Assembly (NCBI RefSeq): GCF_001908185.1 | Contig: NZ_LGHM01000071.1 | Span: 1-42,347, forward strand | Direction: 5' to 3' | DNA: 42,347 nucleotides | Source of the DNA: Bradyrhizobium sp. AS23.2 | Lineage (GTDB): Bacteria > Pseudomonadota > Alphaproteobacteria > Rhizobiales > Xanthobacteraceae | Shown: positions 14,495 to 22,665 of the stretch, piece after piece | How positions within the stretch are numbered: position 1 is the first letter of the stretch | How the letters are laid out: every line of letters begins with the position of its first letter | Program-made: the position numbers and the translations under genes | The notes under the pieces: model-generated | The model's input: only the letters and a program-made list of their open reading frames with translations | Told to the model about the DNA's origin: nothing | The model's database searches: none

Positions 14495-14683
14495 ACGGCA
14501 GGCCACGTCACGCAAAGAACGGGTGGGACCGCCAGACGCGGTAAACACTGGCGGTCCCGTTGCCGCTCATTGAAATTCTGGCCAGGAAGGGCGGCTTCGC
14601 CGGCCAGGTGAGGCGACGATTCGACCCTAGCGTGCAGCCCGGGCGCCGCAACGCAAAGTGTTCCTTAACCTAACCAGTCAAGG

Positions 14684-15814
14684 TTACTCCTTGCCGTTCT
14701 TGCCCTTTTTCTTGCCGTTCTCAGTAGAATCACGGTTTTTTCCGTTACCCGCGTCCTTGCGGCGATTGGTGAAGCGGGCATTGCCAAGGCCCGTGCCGAT
14801 GGTCAGCACGCCCCAGCGATCGACATCCTGCATGAACGGCACCTCGGAGAGGCCCTGAACCACGCCGTCATTGTGCATCACGATTGCAGTGTCGTGCTCG
14901 CCGATCTCAGGGATGCCCTCGATCAGGCTCGCCGGCAGGTTGAACTTGCTGCTCTCCCAATTGCCCGGCAGGTTCTGCGCGCCCTTCTCGATCGAGCCGT
15001 CCTCGTTGATCACGCCGGGACAGGCAATGCCGATGAAGGGCGCGAGCTTGAGGCCTTCGCTCTCGGCCACCGTGATCAGCCCCTTCAGCATCTTCGTGAG
15101 CCGCTTCACCGCGCCTTCGCGGGTCGGCTCGTCGTCGGCATGACGCCACGGCTCGGATTTCGCGACCCGCGCCTTCGAGAGATCCTTGGCCTTCTTCCAG
15201 TTCGTCTCCACCAGGCCACAGCGGATGTTGGTGCCGCCGATATCGACCGCGAGAATGCTGTCATAGGTCTCGAAGATCCAGGATGGCGCCAGATGCAGCG
15301 CGCCGATCAGGCCGGCCTCGTCCGGGTGATGGCGGATCGGCTGCAAATCGATCTTGAAGTCTTCGGCCTTGAGGATGATCTCGGTGCGCGCGATCGCCAG
15401 TTCACCGAGCCTCGAATCGCGAAATCCGCCGCCGACCACGATGCGCTCGGTCTTGGCCCAGGCCTTGGTCTTGAGGAAGCGGCGCGTGACGTAAGCGAGC
15501 TCCTGGGCAAAATCCTCGATCGCGCTATGCACGACCGCCGAGGCCTCGGTGTCGTCGCCGACCAGCATGGCGTCCAGCGTCTTCTTGCTGATGTTCTCAG
15601 ACGGCTCCTTGCCGAACGGGTCCTCGCCGGACTTGCGCAGCGGCTTGCGCCAGCGGTCGAGGATTTTGCGAAACGCGCCCTTGCTGGCGCGGTCGCCAAG
15701 GAAGCCGTCCTCGTCCTTCATCTCGATATTGAAACTGTCGACGTCCACCGACGGCAGCCGCTCGGCGCCGTGATGGGCGATGCCCGTCGTCTTGACCAGC
15801 TCGTCTGTTGCCAT
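14684..15814 (-). CDS. ROK-family protein with circularly permuted motif order
   Basis: A 376-residue protein. ROK proteins (sugar kinases and repressors) normally run: phosphate-binding DIGGT at the N-terminus, then CPG/ND motifs, GTGLG, and finally the VIGGG...GAA end. Here the order is rotated. The usual C-terminal part comes first (DDTEASAVVHSAIEDFAQEL, RIVVGGGFRDSRLGELA at 124-140, AGLIGALHLA at 167-176). Then come SILAVDIGGTNIRCGLVE (186-203), IGIACPGVI (261-269), VMHNDGVVQGLSE (312-324, catalytic-type Asp316) and LTIGTGLGNARFTN (337-350). The protein ends with a Lys/Gly/Asn-rich tail from about 351. The cysteine zinc motif of classical ROK proteins is missing. Glucokinase-like activity is plausible but unproven. 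ATG start at 15814; single gene, divergent from rplU. Confidence 0.85.
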   Translation of the reverse strand: MATDELVKTTGIAHHGAERLPSVDVDSFNIEMKDEDGFLGDRASKGAFRKILDRWRKPLRKSGEDPFGKEPSENISKKTLDAMLVGDDTEASAVVHSAIEDFAQELAYVTRRFLKTKAWAKTERIVVGGGFRDSRLGELAIARTEIILKAEDFKIDLQPIRHHPDEAGLIGALHLAPSWIFETYDSILAVDIGGTNIRCGLVETNWKKAKDLSKARVAKSEPWRHADDEPTREGAVKRLTKMLKGLITVAESEGLKLAPFIGIACPGVINEDGSIEKGAQNLPGNWESSKFNLPASLIEGIPEIGEHDTAIVMHNDGVVQGLSEVPFMQDVDRWGVLTIGTGLGNARFTNRRKDAGNGKNRDSTENGKKKGKNGKE

Positions 15815-15953
15815 GGGAGCCTTTGCACGCTTACCTGTTCCGGCCGGGACAACGGCGCGGGAACCGGTTGGTTGCAGCGCGGGCCGGGATTCGATTCGAG
15901 CTGGTGGATGCGGTCCAAATCCTTCAAATCCGGGCCTTTTCCGGCGGTTTTCC

Positions 15954-15981
15954 TTGACTCTCGGCGTCCGGCGGCTATAAG
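15954..15981 (+). promoter_or_regulatory. Sigma-70-type promoter for rplU-rpmA
   Basis: TTGACT (15954-15959) and TATAAG (15976-15981) are separated by 16 bp, close to consensus for a housekeeping promoter. Transcription would start near 15988, giving a leader of about 160 nt before the rplU ATG. Confidence 0.75.
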
Positions 15982-15987
15982 TCCCAC

Positions 15988-16146
15988 AACCGGCGCGGGG
16001 CGTTTCTCGCGCCGCGTGCTTTTGCGTGGTTTTTCAAAGGGATAACTCCCGCCCACGCGAAATTCGCATAAACCCTTAGCGACTGACAAAAAGCCGGCCC
16101 GGACAATCCGTCACGAGGCCGGGATTGAACACGAAGGAAAAAAACG
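15988..16146 (+). promoter_or_regulatory. Structured rplU leader, possible autoregulatory RNA
   Basis: The inferred 5' leader can form three stems in a row: GGCGCG with CGCGCC (about 15992-16013), GCGTGG with CCACGC (about 16024-16059), and CCCGG with CCGGG (about 16096-16123). Ribosomal protein operons often control themselves through such leaders (established for several proteins). A leader of this form in this species is inference from pairing seen by eye. Confidence 0.35.
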
Positions 16147-16521
16147 ATGTTCGCAGTCATCAAAACCGGCGGCAAGCAATACCGCGTCGTTCCGGATGAT
16201 GTTCTCGAAGTAGGCAAGATCGCCGGCGAAGTCGGCACGATCGTGCAGTTGAATGAAGTCCTGGTGGTCGGCGGCGACACGCCGGTCCTGGGCGTTCCGA
16301 CGGTCGCAGGTGCGTCCGTTGCGGTCGAGGTGCTCGACCACAAGCGCGGACCGAAGGTCATCGCGTTCAAGAAGCGCCGCCGCAAGAATTCGCGCCGCAA
16401 GCGCGGCTATCGCGACGAGATCACGGTTCTGCGCGTCACCGAGATCCTGACGGACAACGCCAAGCCCACCAAGGGCCCGCGTCCGAAAAAGGAAAAGGTG
16501 GCAAAGGAAGCCGCCGAGTAA
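16147..16521 (+). CDS. rplU: 50S ribosomal protein L21
   Basis: A 124-residue protein starting MFAVIKTGGKQYRVVPDDVL with the L21 signature FKKRRRKNSRRKRGYRDEIT before VLRVTEI. L21 is a 23S rRNA-binding protein of the large subunit; its basic loop contacts domain I RNA. About 20 residues of Lys/Pro/Glu-rich tail (PKKEKVAKEAAE) extend past the core, as in other alphaproteobacteria. AAGGAAAA before the ATG is a good ribosome site. It leads a two-gene unit with rpmA, 102 bp downstream, behind the promoter at 15954-15981. Confidence 0.97.
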   Translation: MFAVIKTGGKQYRVVPDDVLEVGKIAGEVGTIVQLNEVLVVGGDTPVLGVPTVAGASVAVEVLDHKRGPKVIAFKKRRRKNSRRKRGYRDEITVLRVTEILTDNAKPTKGPRPKKEKVAKEAAE

Positions 16522-16623
16522 CGAGAATCGATCACGCCAATTCACGAATTGATGCGTGAGAAATTTTGAAATGATTCCGTCAAGGAATTGACCTAGAACT
16601 ACGTAGGATTTCGGAGACGAGCC

Positions 16624-16893
16624 ATGGCTCACAAAAAAGCAGGCGGTTCATCGCGCAACGGACGCGATTCGAAGGGTAAGCGCCTCGGCATCAAGGCGTT
16701 CGGCGGGGAGGTCGTCACTCCCGGCAACATCATTGCGCGTCAGCGCGGCACCACTTGGCACCCCGGCCTCAATGTCGGCATGGGCACGGACCACACTTTG
16801 TTCGCCAAGGTTGAAGGGCGCGTTGCGTTCCAGGCCAAAGCCAACGGCCGCACCTTCGTATCGGTACTCCCGATTGCAGAGGCGGCTGAATAG
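16624..16893 (+). CDS. rpmA: 50S ribosomal protein L27
   Basis: An 89-residue protein starting [20 protein letters not shown], the classical L27 N-terminus that reaches into the peptidyl-transferase centre. The conserved body [20 protein letters not shown] and [15 protein letters not shown] follows. There is no cleavable N-terminal extension of the Firmicutes kind. GGAGACGA precedes the ATG. It follows rplU in the same operon and is closed by a terminator at 16960-16990. The gap before it carries a CTACGTAG palindrome at 16599-16606 of unknown meaning. Confidence 0.97.
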   Translation: MAHKKAGGSSRNGRDSKGKRLGIKAFGGEVVTPGNIIARQRGTTWHPGLNVGMGTDHTLFAKVEGRVAFQAKANGRTFVSVLPIAEAAE

Positions 16894-16959
16894 ACGGTGG
16901 ATCAAATTTGGAGTCCGCCGGGTCCTGACCAAACCGGCGGAGTCCACGAGAAGGCTCCA

Positions 16960-16990
16960 GGGGAGGCGGGAAACCGGCCTCCCCTTTCGT
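16960..16990 (+). terminator. Rho-independent terminator of rplU-rpmA
   Basis: GGGGAGGC (16960-16967) pairs with GCCTCCCC (16977-16984), closing on a GAAA-like loop, followed by TTTCGTTT. A weaker hairpin (CCGCCGG with CCGGCGG, 16915-16940) precedes it. Confidence 0.8.
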
Positions 16991-17033
16991 TTGACTAGTT
17001 CACTTTACCTTAGTGACTTTGACGGAGCCGAAC

Positions 17034-17627
17034 ATGTTGCAGGATTTCTCGAGCGTGACCTTGCGGGAGGCAAGACCGAGCGTCGTCGCCACCGAGCGGC
17101 TGACCTTGCGGCGGCCGACACTCGCCGATGTCAGGACCATTGCCCGGCTCGCCAACGACCGCCGCGTCGCGGAGAACACCCGCCGCCTCCCCCATCCCTA
17201 TTCGCAGGACGACGCCGTCGAATTCGTCCGCGCCACCGCCGAGCTCGGCAGCGAGACCGCGTTCCTGATCGAGTACGACACCACGCCGGTCGGCATGGTC
17301 GGCATCGACTGCTCCACGCCTGACAATGCCGAGCTCGGCTACTGGCTCGGCGTCGAGCACTGGGGCCAGGGCTTTGCCACCGAGGCTGCGCGCGGCGCGA
17401 TCGACTTCTTCTTCGAGGAGTTCGAGGACGATCATCTCCATGCGGGCGCGCGCGTCACCAATCCGGCTTCGCGCAGCGTGCTGGAAAAGTGCGGCTTCCA
17501 GTGGAGCGGCGTCCAGCTGCACCGCTTCCTGGCGCTGGGATCCTCCACGCCCGTCGACTGCTTCCGCCTCTCGCGCGGGGTGTGGGCGTCGCTGAAAAGC
17601 TGGAGCAGCGCGAGACGGGTGAGGTAG
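17034..17627 (+). CDS. GNAT-family N-acetyltransferase
   Basis: A 197-residue GNAT enzyme of the RimJ/RimL-like group. TERLTLRRPTLADVRTIARL opens the fold. The acetyl-CoA-binding signature is GYWLGVEHWGQGFATEAARG (Q-G-F-A at the phosphate loop), and ARVTNPASRSVLEKCGFQWS is the usual C-terminal half ('N..S..vlek.GF'). The family acetylates protein N-termini, antibiotics or small amines; the substrate here is unknown. The ATG at 17034 has GGAG 6 nt upstream and is preferred over the in-frame GTG at 17013. It is next to rpmA in many relatives (from memory), but the terminator before it implies its own promoter. Confidence 0.92.
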   Translation: MLQDFSSVTLREARPSVVATERLTLRRPTLADVRTIARLANDRRVAENTRRLPHPYSQDDAVEFVRATAELGSETAFLIEYDTTPVGMVGIDCSTPDNAELGYWLGVEHWGQGFATEAARGAIDFFFEEFEDDHLHAGARVTNPASRSVLEKCGFQWSGVQLHRFLALGSSTPVDCFRLSRGVWASLKSWSSARRVR

Positions 17628-17652
17628 GGCGCTGGCCCATCCTCAATCACCA

Positions 17653-17851
17653 CTGTCGTCCCGGGGCGCGACGAAGTCGCGAGCTATGATGCGCAATTGC
17701 GCATCTGAGGACCCATAACCACAGGAAGCAGTTGTGACGCGAGGCTCCCACTCCGAGTCTTCGCAAAATTACTCCTTGTGGGTGTCGCGACGAGCGCAAG
17801 CGCTCGCGCGGAGGTCCCCAGATCTGCGCTTCGCTTGTCCGGGACGACAGT
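17653..17851. repeat. 199-bp element with 13-bp perfect inverted ends
   Basis: ACTGTCGTCCCGG (17653-17665) is the exact reverse complement of CCGGGACGACAGT (17839-17851). Inside are a perfect 18-bp palindrome (17689-17706) and smaller stems such as GCGAC-GAA-GTCGC near 17670. There is no ORF. It lies between convergent GNAT and AraC genes. It looks like a MITE/REP-type palindromic element of Bradyrhizobium; no flanking target duplication is evident. Confidence 0.7.
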
Positions 17852-17874
17852 GTGGCCGCACTACGCCGGCGGAT

Positions 17875-18795
17875 TCACCTCTGTGCTCCCAGCGCATCTC
17901 GCCGCCACGCGCCGGGGCTGACGCCAACCGTCGCGGAGAAGACCCGTGTGAAATGGCTCTGGTTGGCAAAGCCGGCCGAGATCGCAATCTCGGAGAGCGA
18001 CAAACCGCGTACGCTCATCAGCTGCTTGGCGGTCCTCACGCGATGATGCAGAAGCCAGCGATGCGGCGGCAGGCCGGTCGAGGCTCGAAACGCACGTGAG
18101 AAATGGCTGACCGAGAGGCCGAGCTCGGCTGCAATCGACTGCAACGGCAGCTTGCCGCCGATGTCGGCTTCAAGCTTTTCGCAGGCGCGCGTCACCTGCC
18201 AGGGTGCAAGGGCACCACGGCTGGGCTCGGTCTTGTGCCGCAATCCGCCATAGGCCTGCGCGACATGGGCGGTGAACGCAAGCATCATGTGATCGATGAA
18301 GATCTGATTGGCTTCGTCCGGCCGTCGCAGCCCCTCGCGCAATGAAGCCCCGATATGGCGCACGATGGCATCATCGTGCCCGACAGGCTTGCAATCGAGC
18401 GGGTCAATGCGCGGCGTACCCGATTGATCGGCGAGGCTGTCGAGCGCCGAATGCGGCACGTAGAAATGAAGGGAATGAAGCGGCTTGTCGATCACGTAAC
18501 GCGGGTCACGTTTGAGATCGTAGAGATAGGTCGTGCCGGCGTGGACGTCCGCCTTCTTGAGATGGCGCCCATGTTCCCATATCTCGCAATCCGGATAGTC
18601 AAGAAGCTTCAAGCTGACGAGATAGGCATCTTCCGCAGCGAACGAGCCGGAAAGACCCGGCACGGGATTGTCGTTGCGCGTTTCGGTCACTGCTATCTCA
18701 GTGCTGCGCAGCGAACGGGTCACCAATGAAGGCGGTGTATCCCCGAGGCGCAGGAATTCCCCTAACCGCTCTCCGTAAGCGCCAGTCCGCGTCAT
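17875..18795 (-). CDS. AraC-family transcriptional regulator
   Basis: A 306-residue regulator with an N-terminal cupin-like sensor region and a C-terminal AraC double helix-turn-helix (about 205-300). The first helix-turn-helix reads LPLQSIAAELGLSVSHFSRA with FRASTGLPPHRWLLHHRV; the second reads LSLSEIAISAGFANQSHFTR with VFSATVGVSPGAWRR. Effector and targets are unknown. The ATG at 18793-18795 (MTRTGAYGERL) is preferred; an in-frame start 9 codons further up (18822) is possible. The stop codon lies inside a 34-bp segment shared with the 3' end of the EamA gene at 27 kb. It is divergent from the response-regulator cluster, so it could act there. Confidence 0.92.
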   Translation of the reverse strand: MTRTGAYGERLGEFLRLGDTPPSLVTRSLRSTEIAVTETRNDNPVPGLSGSFAAEDAYLVSLKLLDYPDCEIWEHGRHLKKADVHAGTTYLYDLKRDPRYVIDKPLHSLHFYVPHSALDSLADQSGTPRIDPLDCKPVGHDDAIVRHIGASLREGLRRPDEANQIFIDHMMLAFTAHVAQAYGGLRHKTEPSRGALAPWQVTRACEKLEADIGGKLPLQSIAAELGLSVSHFSRAFRASTGLPPHRWLLHHRVRTAKQLMSVRGLSLSEIAISAGFANQSHFTRVFSATVGVSPGAWRRDALGAQR

Positions 18796-18822
18796 TGGAT
18801 TGTCTCTTCTGTGAACGTCCAA

Positions 18823-19218
18823 GGGCAGGCCACAGCGCCTTGCAATTTGCAGAACCGTTTATCGGATATTCGCCGATAGCTGTCCACGGCCGCCGACGCA
18901 GGGCTCACCCGCTCGTTCCGGGCGATGGGCCCGATCATTTTCGAGCAATTTCAGTACGATTTCATTCGCCTCCCGACCCGGGGGAACCGTTGCCGAACCG
19001 AGGCGAGGACATCACGAGTTTTCACAAACGCACGCAAAGTGCGGCCCGACGTCGCGCCAAGGCGCCCGTGGAGCAGGATCAGGCAACACACGGCAGCATC
19101 GGGAAAGACGAGGACCTTCATACCGCCTAGAACCCGCAAATGACCGGTCTCAAAGTCCGAACGGACCTGGATCGAGATCAGCAAGTCACGACGGCGAAGC
19201 GATCGACAAGAGGTCACG
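18823..19218. other. Divergent intergenic region, no gene seen
   Basis: This is about 400 bp between the AraC gene and the FixJ-like regulator. Open frames exist, but they lack ribosome sites and recognisable translations. No palindrome longer than about 6 bp per arm was noticed. An AAGAGG-type ribosome site at its right end supports the start at 19219. Confidence 0.4.
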
Positions 19219-19941
19219 ATGATTGCGGCAAGCGCATTGATCGGCTCGTTTGCTTCAAGCCAGGTATCGCGCCTAATCATGAACACTATTGCCGACGATT
19301 CCAACCGCCCGCTCGTCCTGGTCGTGGACGACGACGAGGAGATCCGCTCGGCGATCTATGAGCTCTTGTTGTCGGTCGGCATCGACGCATGCTGCTTTGG
19401 ATCGACCCAGGAACTGCTCAGGGCCGAACTTCCGGATCGGCCCGGGTGCCTGATCCTCGACGTTCGCATGCCCGGCGCAAGCGGGCTGGATCTCCAGCAG
19501 CATCTCGTCTCCCGTAACAATATGCGGCCGATCATCTTCCTGACCGGCCATGGCGACATCGCGATGACCGTCCAGGCGATGAAGGCCGGCGCCATCGACT
19601 TTCTTACGAAACCTGTGCGCGACCAGACGCTGCTCGACGCGGTCGCGGCTGGGATCGAGAAGGACATCTCGCAGCGCGCCGCGACCCGCCTCGTCAAACA
19701 ATATGCCGATCGCTACGAAAGGCTGACGCCGCGCGAGCGCGAGGTCTTGCGCGAGGTGGCGAGAGGCCGGCTCAACAAGCAGATCGCATTCGACCTCGAC
19801 ATCAGCGAGGTCACCGTCAAGCTGCACCGCGGCAACGTGACGAGAAAGCTCGAGGCAGCGTCGGTCGGTGACCTCATCCGGATCTGGGGCGCACTGCCGC
19901 AGGAAATTCGAGGGGAGCATCCATCCTACACCAAAGAATAG
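19219..19941 (+). CDS. FixJ/NarL-type response regulator
   Basis: A 240-residue two-domain regulator. The receiver (about 32-145) is intact: VLVVDDDEE, phosphoacceptor Asp81 in CLILDVRMPG, Thr109 in IIFLTGHGD and Lys131 in FLTKPV. The C-terminal LuxR-type helix-turn-helix (168-223) reads RLTPREREVLREVARGRLNK then ISEVTVKLHRGNVTRKLEA. This is the FixJ/StyR/TodT architecture. The ATG at 19219 has AAGAGG 6 nt upstream, but many homologues begin near the second in-frame ATG at 19279 (MNTIADDSNRP), which lacks a good site. It is first in a cluster with a single-domain receiver and a PAS kinase, its probable partners. Confidence 0.93.
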   Translation: MIAASALIGSFASSQVSRLIMNTIADDSNRPLVLVVDDDEEIRSAIYELLLSVGIDACCFGSTQELLRAELPDRPGCLILDVRMPGASGLDLQQHLVSRNNMRPIIFLTGHGDIAMTVQAMKAGAIDFLTKPVRDQTLLDAVAAGIEKDISQRAATRLVKQYADRYERLTPREREVLREVARGRLNKQIAFDLDISEVTVKLHRGNVTRKLEAASVGDLIRIWGALPQEIRGEHPSYTKE

Positions 19942-19980
19942 ATACATCCCCGCCAGCAATGGGCAGATGGTCGCGGGGCC

Positions 19981-20418
19981 ATGCCAGCGAAAGACATCTG
20001 CTTGTCCAAGACGCCTTTAGTAGCCATCGTCGATGACGATGAAGCGGTGCGAGAGGCTCTTTCCGATCTCCTGCTGGTCCTGGACGTTGCGTGCCGCACC
20101 TTCGAGCGGGCGGAAGCCTTCATGGCCGAGTTCGCGCCAGACCGCTTCGATTGCCTGATCACCGACGTGAGCATGCCGGGCCGTAGCGGGCTCGAGTTGC
20201 AGGAGAGACTACGGGAACTGGGCTCGTCAATGCCGGTCATCTTCATCACCGCCGACACGGATCCTGACACGCGCGTGCGGGCACTGAAAGGTGGCGCCTA
20301 TGCGTGCCTGACCAAGCCGGTCAATGACGAGGTGCTGTTTCATCTTCTCCAGAACGCGATGGATCACGCCGGACGCTCGCGACGCAACGATGGACGGGAT
20401 CCAACGTCAGATGACTAA
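19981..20418 (+). CDS. Single-domain response regulator
   Basis: A 145-residue receiver with no output domain. The acidic pocket (AIVDDDEAVRE), phosphoacceptor Asp62 (CLITDVSMPG), Thr90 (VIFITADTD) and Lys112 (CLTKPV) are all present, so it should be phosphorylatable. Such proteins act as phosphate sinks, relays or allosteric partners (family knowledge). It starts 39 bp after the FixJ-like gene and its end overlaps the start of the histidine kinase gene, which points to translational coupling and a shared pathway. About 15 residues of basic tail (GRSRRNDGRDPTSDD) follow the domain. Confidence 0.93.
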   Translation: MPAKDICLSKTPLVAIVDDDEAVREALSDLLLVLDVACRTFERAEAFMAEFAPDRFDCLITDVSMPGRSGLELQERLRELGSSMPVIFITADTDPDTRVRALKGGAYACLTKPVNDEVLFHLLQNAMDHAGRSRRNDGRDPTSDD

Positions 20419-22474
20419 TCTCACCCGCCCGGCCTCTCCGGGGAATCAGACAACCCCCGTGATCTCTCTTGAAGGAACGGAGCTCGCCGACCTCTCCTCC
20501 GAGAGCGTTATCATCAGCGACCTCCACGGCGTCATCCAGTATTGGAATGCGGCCTCGGAAGTCCTGTACGGCTGGCCGGCCCTGGCGATGATCGGCCGAC
20601 AACTCGGCAAGATTGGATCGCGCGAGCGCGCCGGCATCGATCATATCGACGCATTGCTGCGCGAGGGCCGATGGGATGGCATCGTCTTCCGGCGCAGCGT
20701 GACGGGCGCGGAAGTCGCTGCTATCGTGAGGCAAGTGGTCCGGCGCGACGCAACCGGCGCCGTGCGCGATATCGTCGAGTTCGGGCGCGACGCGACTCCG
20801 CTCAGCGAGACCGCATACCTGCGCATGGACGCCGAATTGCAGGGTTCGCTGGCCGCGTCCTGGGAGCTGGACACATCGGCCGCCCGGCCGATGCTCGATG
20901 CGATCGCAGAGAATGGGCGCAATGGAGCGCCCGTCGATCTCAAGCTGCGCCCGGACTGGGTTGATGGGCTCTTGACCGCGACTCGTATCCTGGCTGTCAA
21001 CGATCGCGCGGTCCGCATGTTCGGTGCCCATGCCGGGCACGAGCAGATGATCGGTCAGCCGATTGGCACGTTCTGGCCGGCGGAGAGCCGCACCATTCTA
21101 GCCGAGCTGATCGAACAGGTCGCAAGCGGCCGTTCGCACCTCGAGACCCGCAGGATGGTGCTGAGCGGGGCCATCCGCAATCCCATCGTCCGTGTCTGGC
21201 ATTCCGCGGAGCCGAAGCCGCCCGGCAGCCTGCTCGTGACGATCAACGGCGCAGTCAGCGATTACCGCACATCCTGGGAGCTGCAAGCGAGCGAGGACCG
21301 ATACCGACGGCTCATCCGAAACCTGCCGACGGCGCTGTGGCAGGTCGATTCACGGCGCGCCGGCGAGGCTTTCGATGCGCTGAAGGCAAGGGGCGTTCGC
21401 GATATTGCCAGCTACCTGAGGCAAACCCCCGACCTCGTCGAACATGCCAAGGACATCGTTCGCGTGACGGACGTCAATCGGGACGCGATGTCACTGTTTC
21501 GCGCCCAAAATCCAGCCGAACTGATCAAGCCGGTTCGATACCTCTTTGCGGCCGCGCCGGGTCTTGCCGAGCGCGTCATGGTTGCGCACTTCGAAGGCCG
21601 GCGCAATCTGATCGAGGAAACCCGGATACGCGCGTTCGACGGCTCGATCATCGACGTCCTGTTCACGGTCACCTATCCCGTTCCCCCCGAACAACTGGAC
21701 AACACCTTCATCACCATCCAGGACATCAGCGAGCGGCTCAACTCGGAACGGCAGCTCCGCAAGTTGCAGGCCGATTTCTCTCATGCTGGCCGCATCGCAA
21801 CACTCGGAGAGCTGGCGACGTCGATCGCCCATGAGATCAATCAGCCGCTTGCGGCCATCGTGACCAATGGCGAGACGAGTCTGCGGTGGCTGGCGCGCAC
21901 CGATCAAAACATCGAGAAGGTCACGCAGCTCACCTCCCGGATCGTGACGAATGCCCGCCGCGCGAGCGAGATCATCCACCGCATCCGGAGCATGGCCGCG
22001 AAGCACGAACCGGAGAAGCGTCTCCTGGACATCAATGAGATTGCCAGGGAAGCCCTGCTGTTCATTCGCCACGATATCGATTCGAAATCGATCGCCCTCT
22101 CGACGACTTTTGCCCCGGGACTTCCGCAGGTGCTGGGGGACCGGATTCAGTTGCAGCAAGTGATCATCAACCTGCTCGTCAACAGCGTCCAGGCAGTGGT
22201 GCAATCCGGACAGCCGACGCGGCGGATCGATATCCAGACGTCGGTCGACGACGGAGGTGCGGTCGGCTTTTCCGTGTTCGACAATGGGCCGGGAATTGCC
22301 GCAACGGATCTCGCGCATGTCTTCGACAGCTTCTTCAGCACCAAGGATGCCGGAATAGGCATTGGACTTGCCATCTGCCAGTCGATCATCGGCGCGCATG
22401 GCGGCAGCATTTCGGGTGCAAACCGCCCGAACGGCGGCGCACATTTTCACTTCGCGCTTCCGGTGCCTGATTGA
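20390..22474 (+). CDS. PAS-domain sensor histidine kinase (soluble)
   Basis: A kinase of about 694 residues with no membrane helix. The N-terminal PAS domain is seen in SVIISDLHGVIQYWNAASEV LYGW; at least one further PAS-like region lies near residues 300-450 (YRRLIRNLPTALWQVD, then a PAC-like ITIQDISERLNSERQLRKL). The transmitter is complete: ATLGELATSIAHEINQPLAAI with His481, the N box (IINLLVNSVQAVV), DNGPGIA and GIGIGLAIC. The sub-type is that of FixL/DctB-like kinases. No haem-binding motif was recognised, so the signal is unknown. Start ATG 20390 overlaps the receiver gene; ATG 20411 is an alternative. It presumably phosphorylates the two upstream regulators. Confidence 0.92.
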   Translation: MDGIQRQMTNLTRPASPGNQTTPVISLEGTELADLSSESVIISDLHGVIQYWNAASEVLYGWPALAMIGRQLGKIGSRERAGIDHIDALLREGRWDGIVFRRSVTGAEVAAIVRQVVRRDATGAVRDIVEFGRDATPLSETAYLRMDAELQGSLAASWELDTSAARPMLDAIAENGRNGAPVDLKLRPDWVDGLLTATRILAVNDRAVRMFGAHAGHEQMIGQPIGTFWPAESRTILAELIEQVASGRSHLETRRMVLSGAIRNPIVRVWHSAEPKPPGSLLVTINGAVSDYRTSWELQASEDRYRRLIRNLPTALWQVDSRRAGEAFDALKARGVRDIASYLRQTPDLVEHAKDIVRVTDVNRDAMSLFRAQNPAELIKPVRYLFAAAPGLAERVMVAHFEGRRNLIEETRIRAFDGSIIDVLFTVTYPVPPEQLDNTFITIQDISERLNSERQLRKLQADFSHAGRIATLGELATSIAHEINQPLAAIVTNGETSLRWLARTDQNIEKVTQLTSRIVTNARRASEIIHRIRSMAAKHEPEKRLLDINEIAREALLFIRHDIDSKSIALSTTFAPGLPQVLGDRIQLQQVIINLLVNSVQAVVQSGQPTRRIDIQTSVDDGGAVGFSVFDNGPGIAATDLAHVFDSFFSTKDAGIGIGLAICQSIIGAHGGSISGANRPNGGAHFHFALPVPD

Positions 22475-22665
22475 GGCACCGCGTGCGCAACGGCACGCAT
22501 CCACCCCATACTATCCCTAGGTACAGGTCAGTCTATTCGCTGAAACAGCGCAACCAGACCCGCTGCACGATTCCGTCGTGCGACCGCCAACCTCATGATC
22601 GCAGCAAAGGGAAAGCACGGCGTCGCGCCCACTTGCGAGACATGCCCCGATGCGAGCGGACTTCC

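Larger units (their letters stand above)
15815..16146. other. rplU promoter and leader region
   Basis: This 332-bp gap between divergent ROK and rplU genes holds a strong promoter (15954-15981) and a leader of about 160 nt with three potential stem-loops (see the leader entry). The part before 15950 shows no other clear signal. Confidence 0.6.

Noticed and set aside
14873..16045. 390-codon + strand frame opposite the ROK gene
   Set aside because: Antisense shadow; the ROK motifs on the reverse strand are unmistakable.
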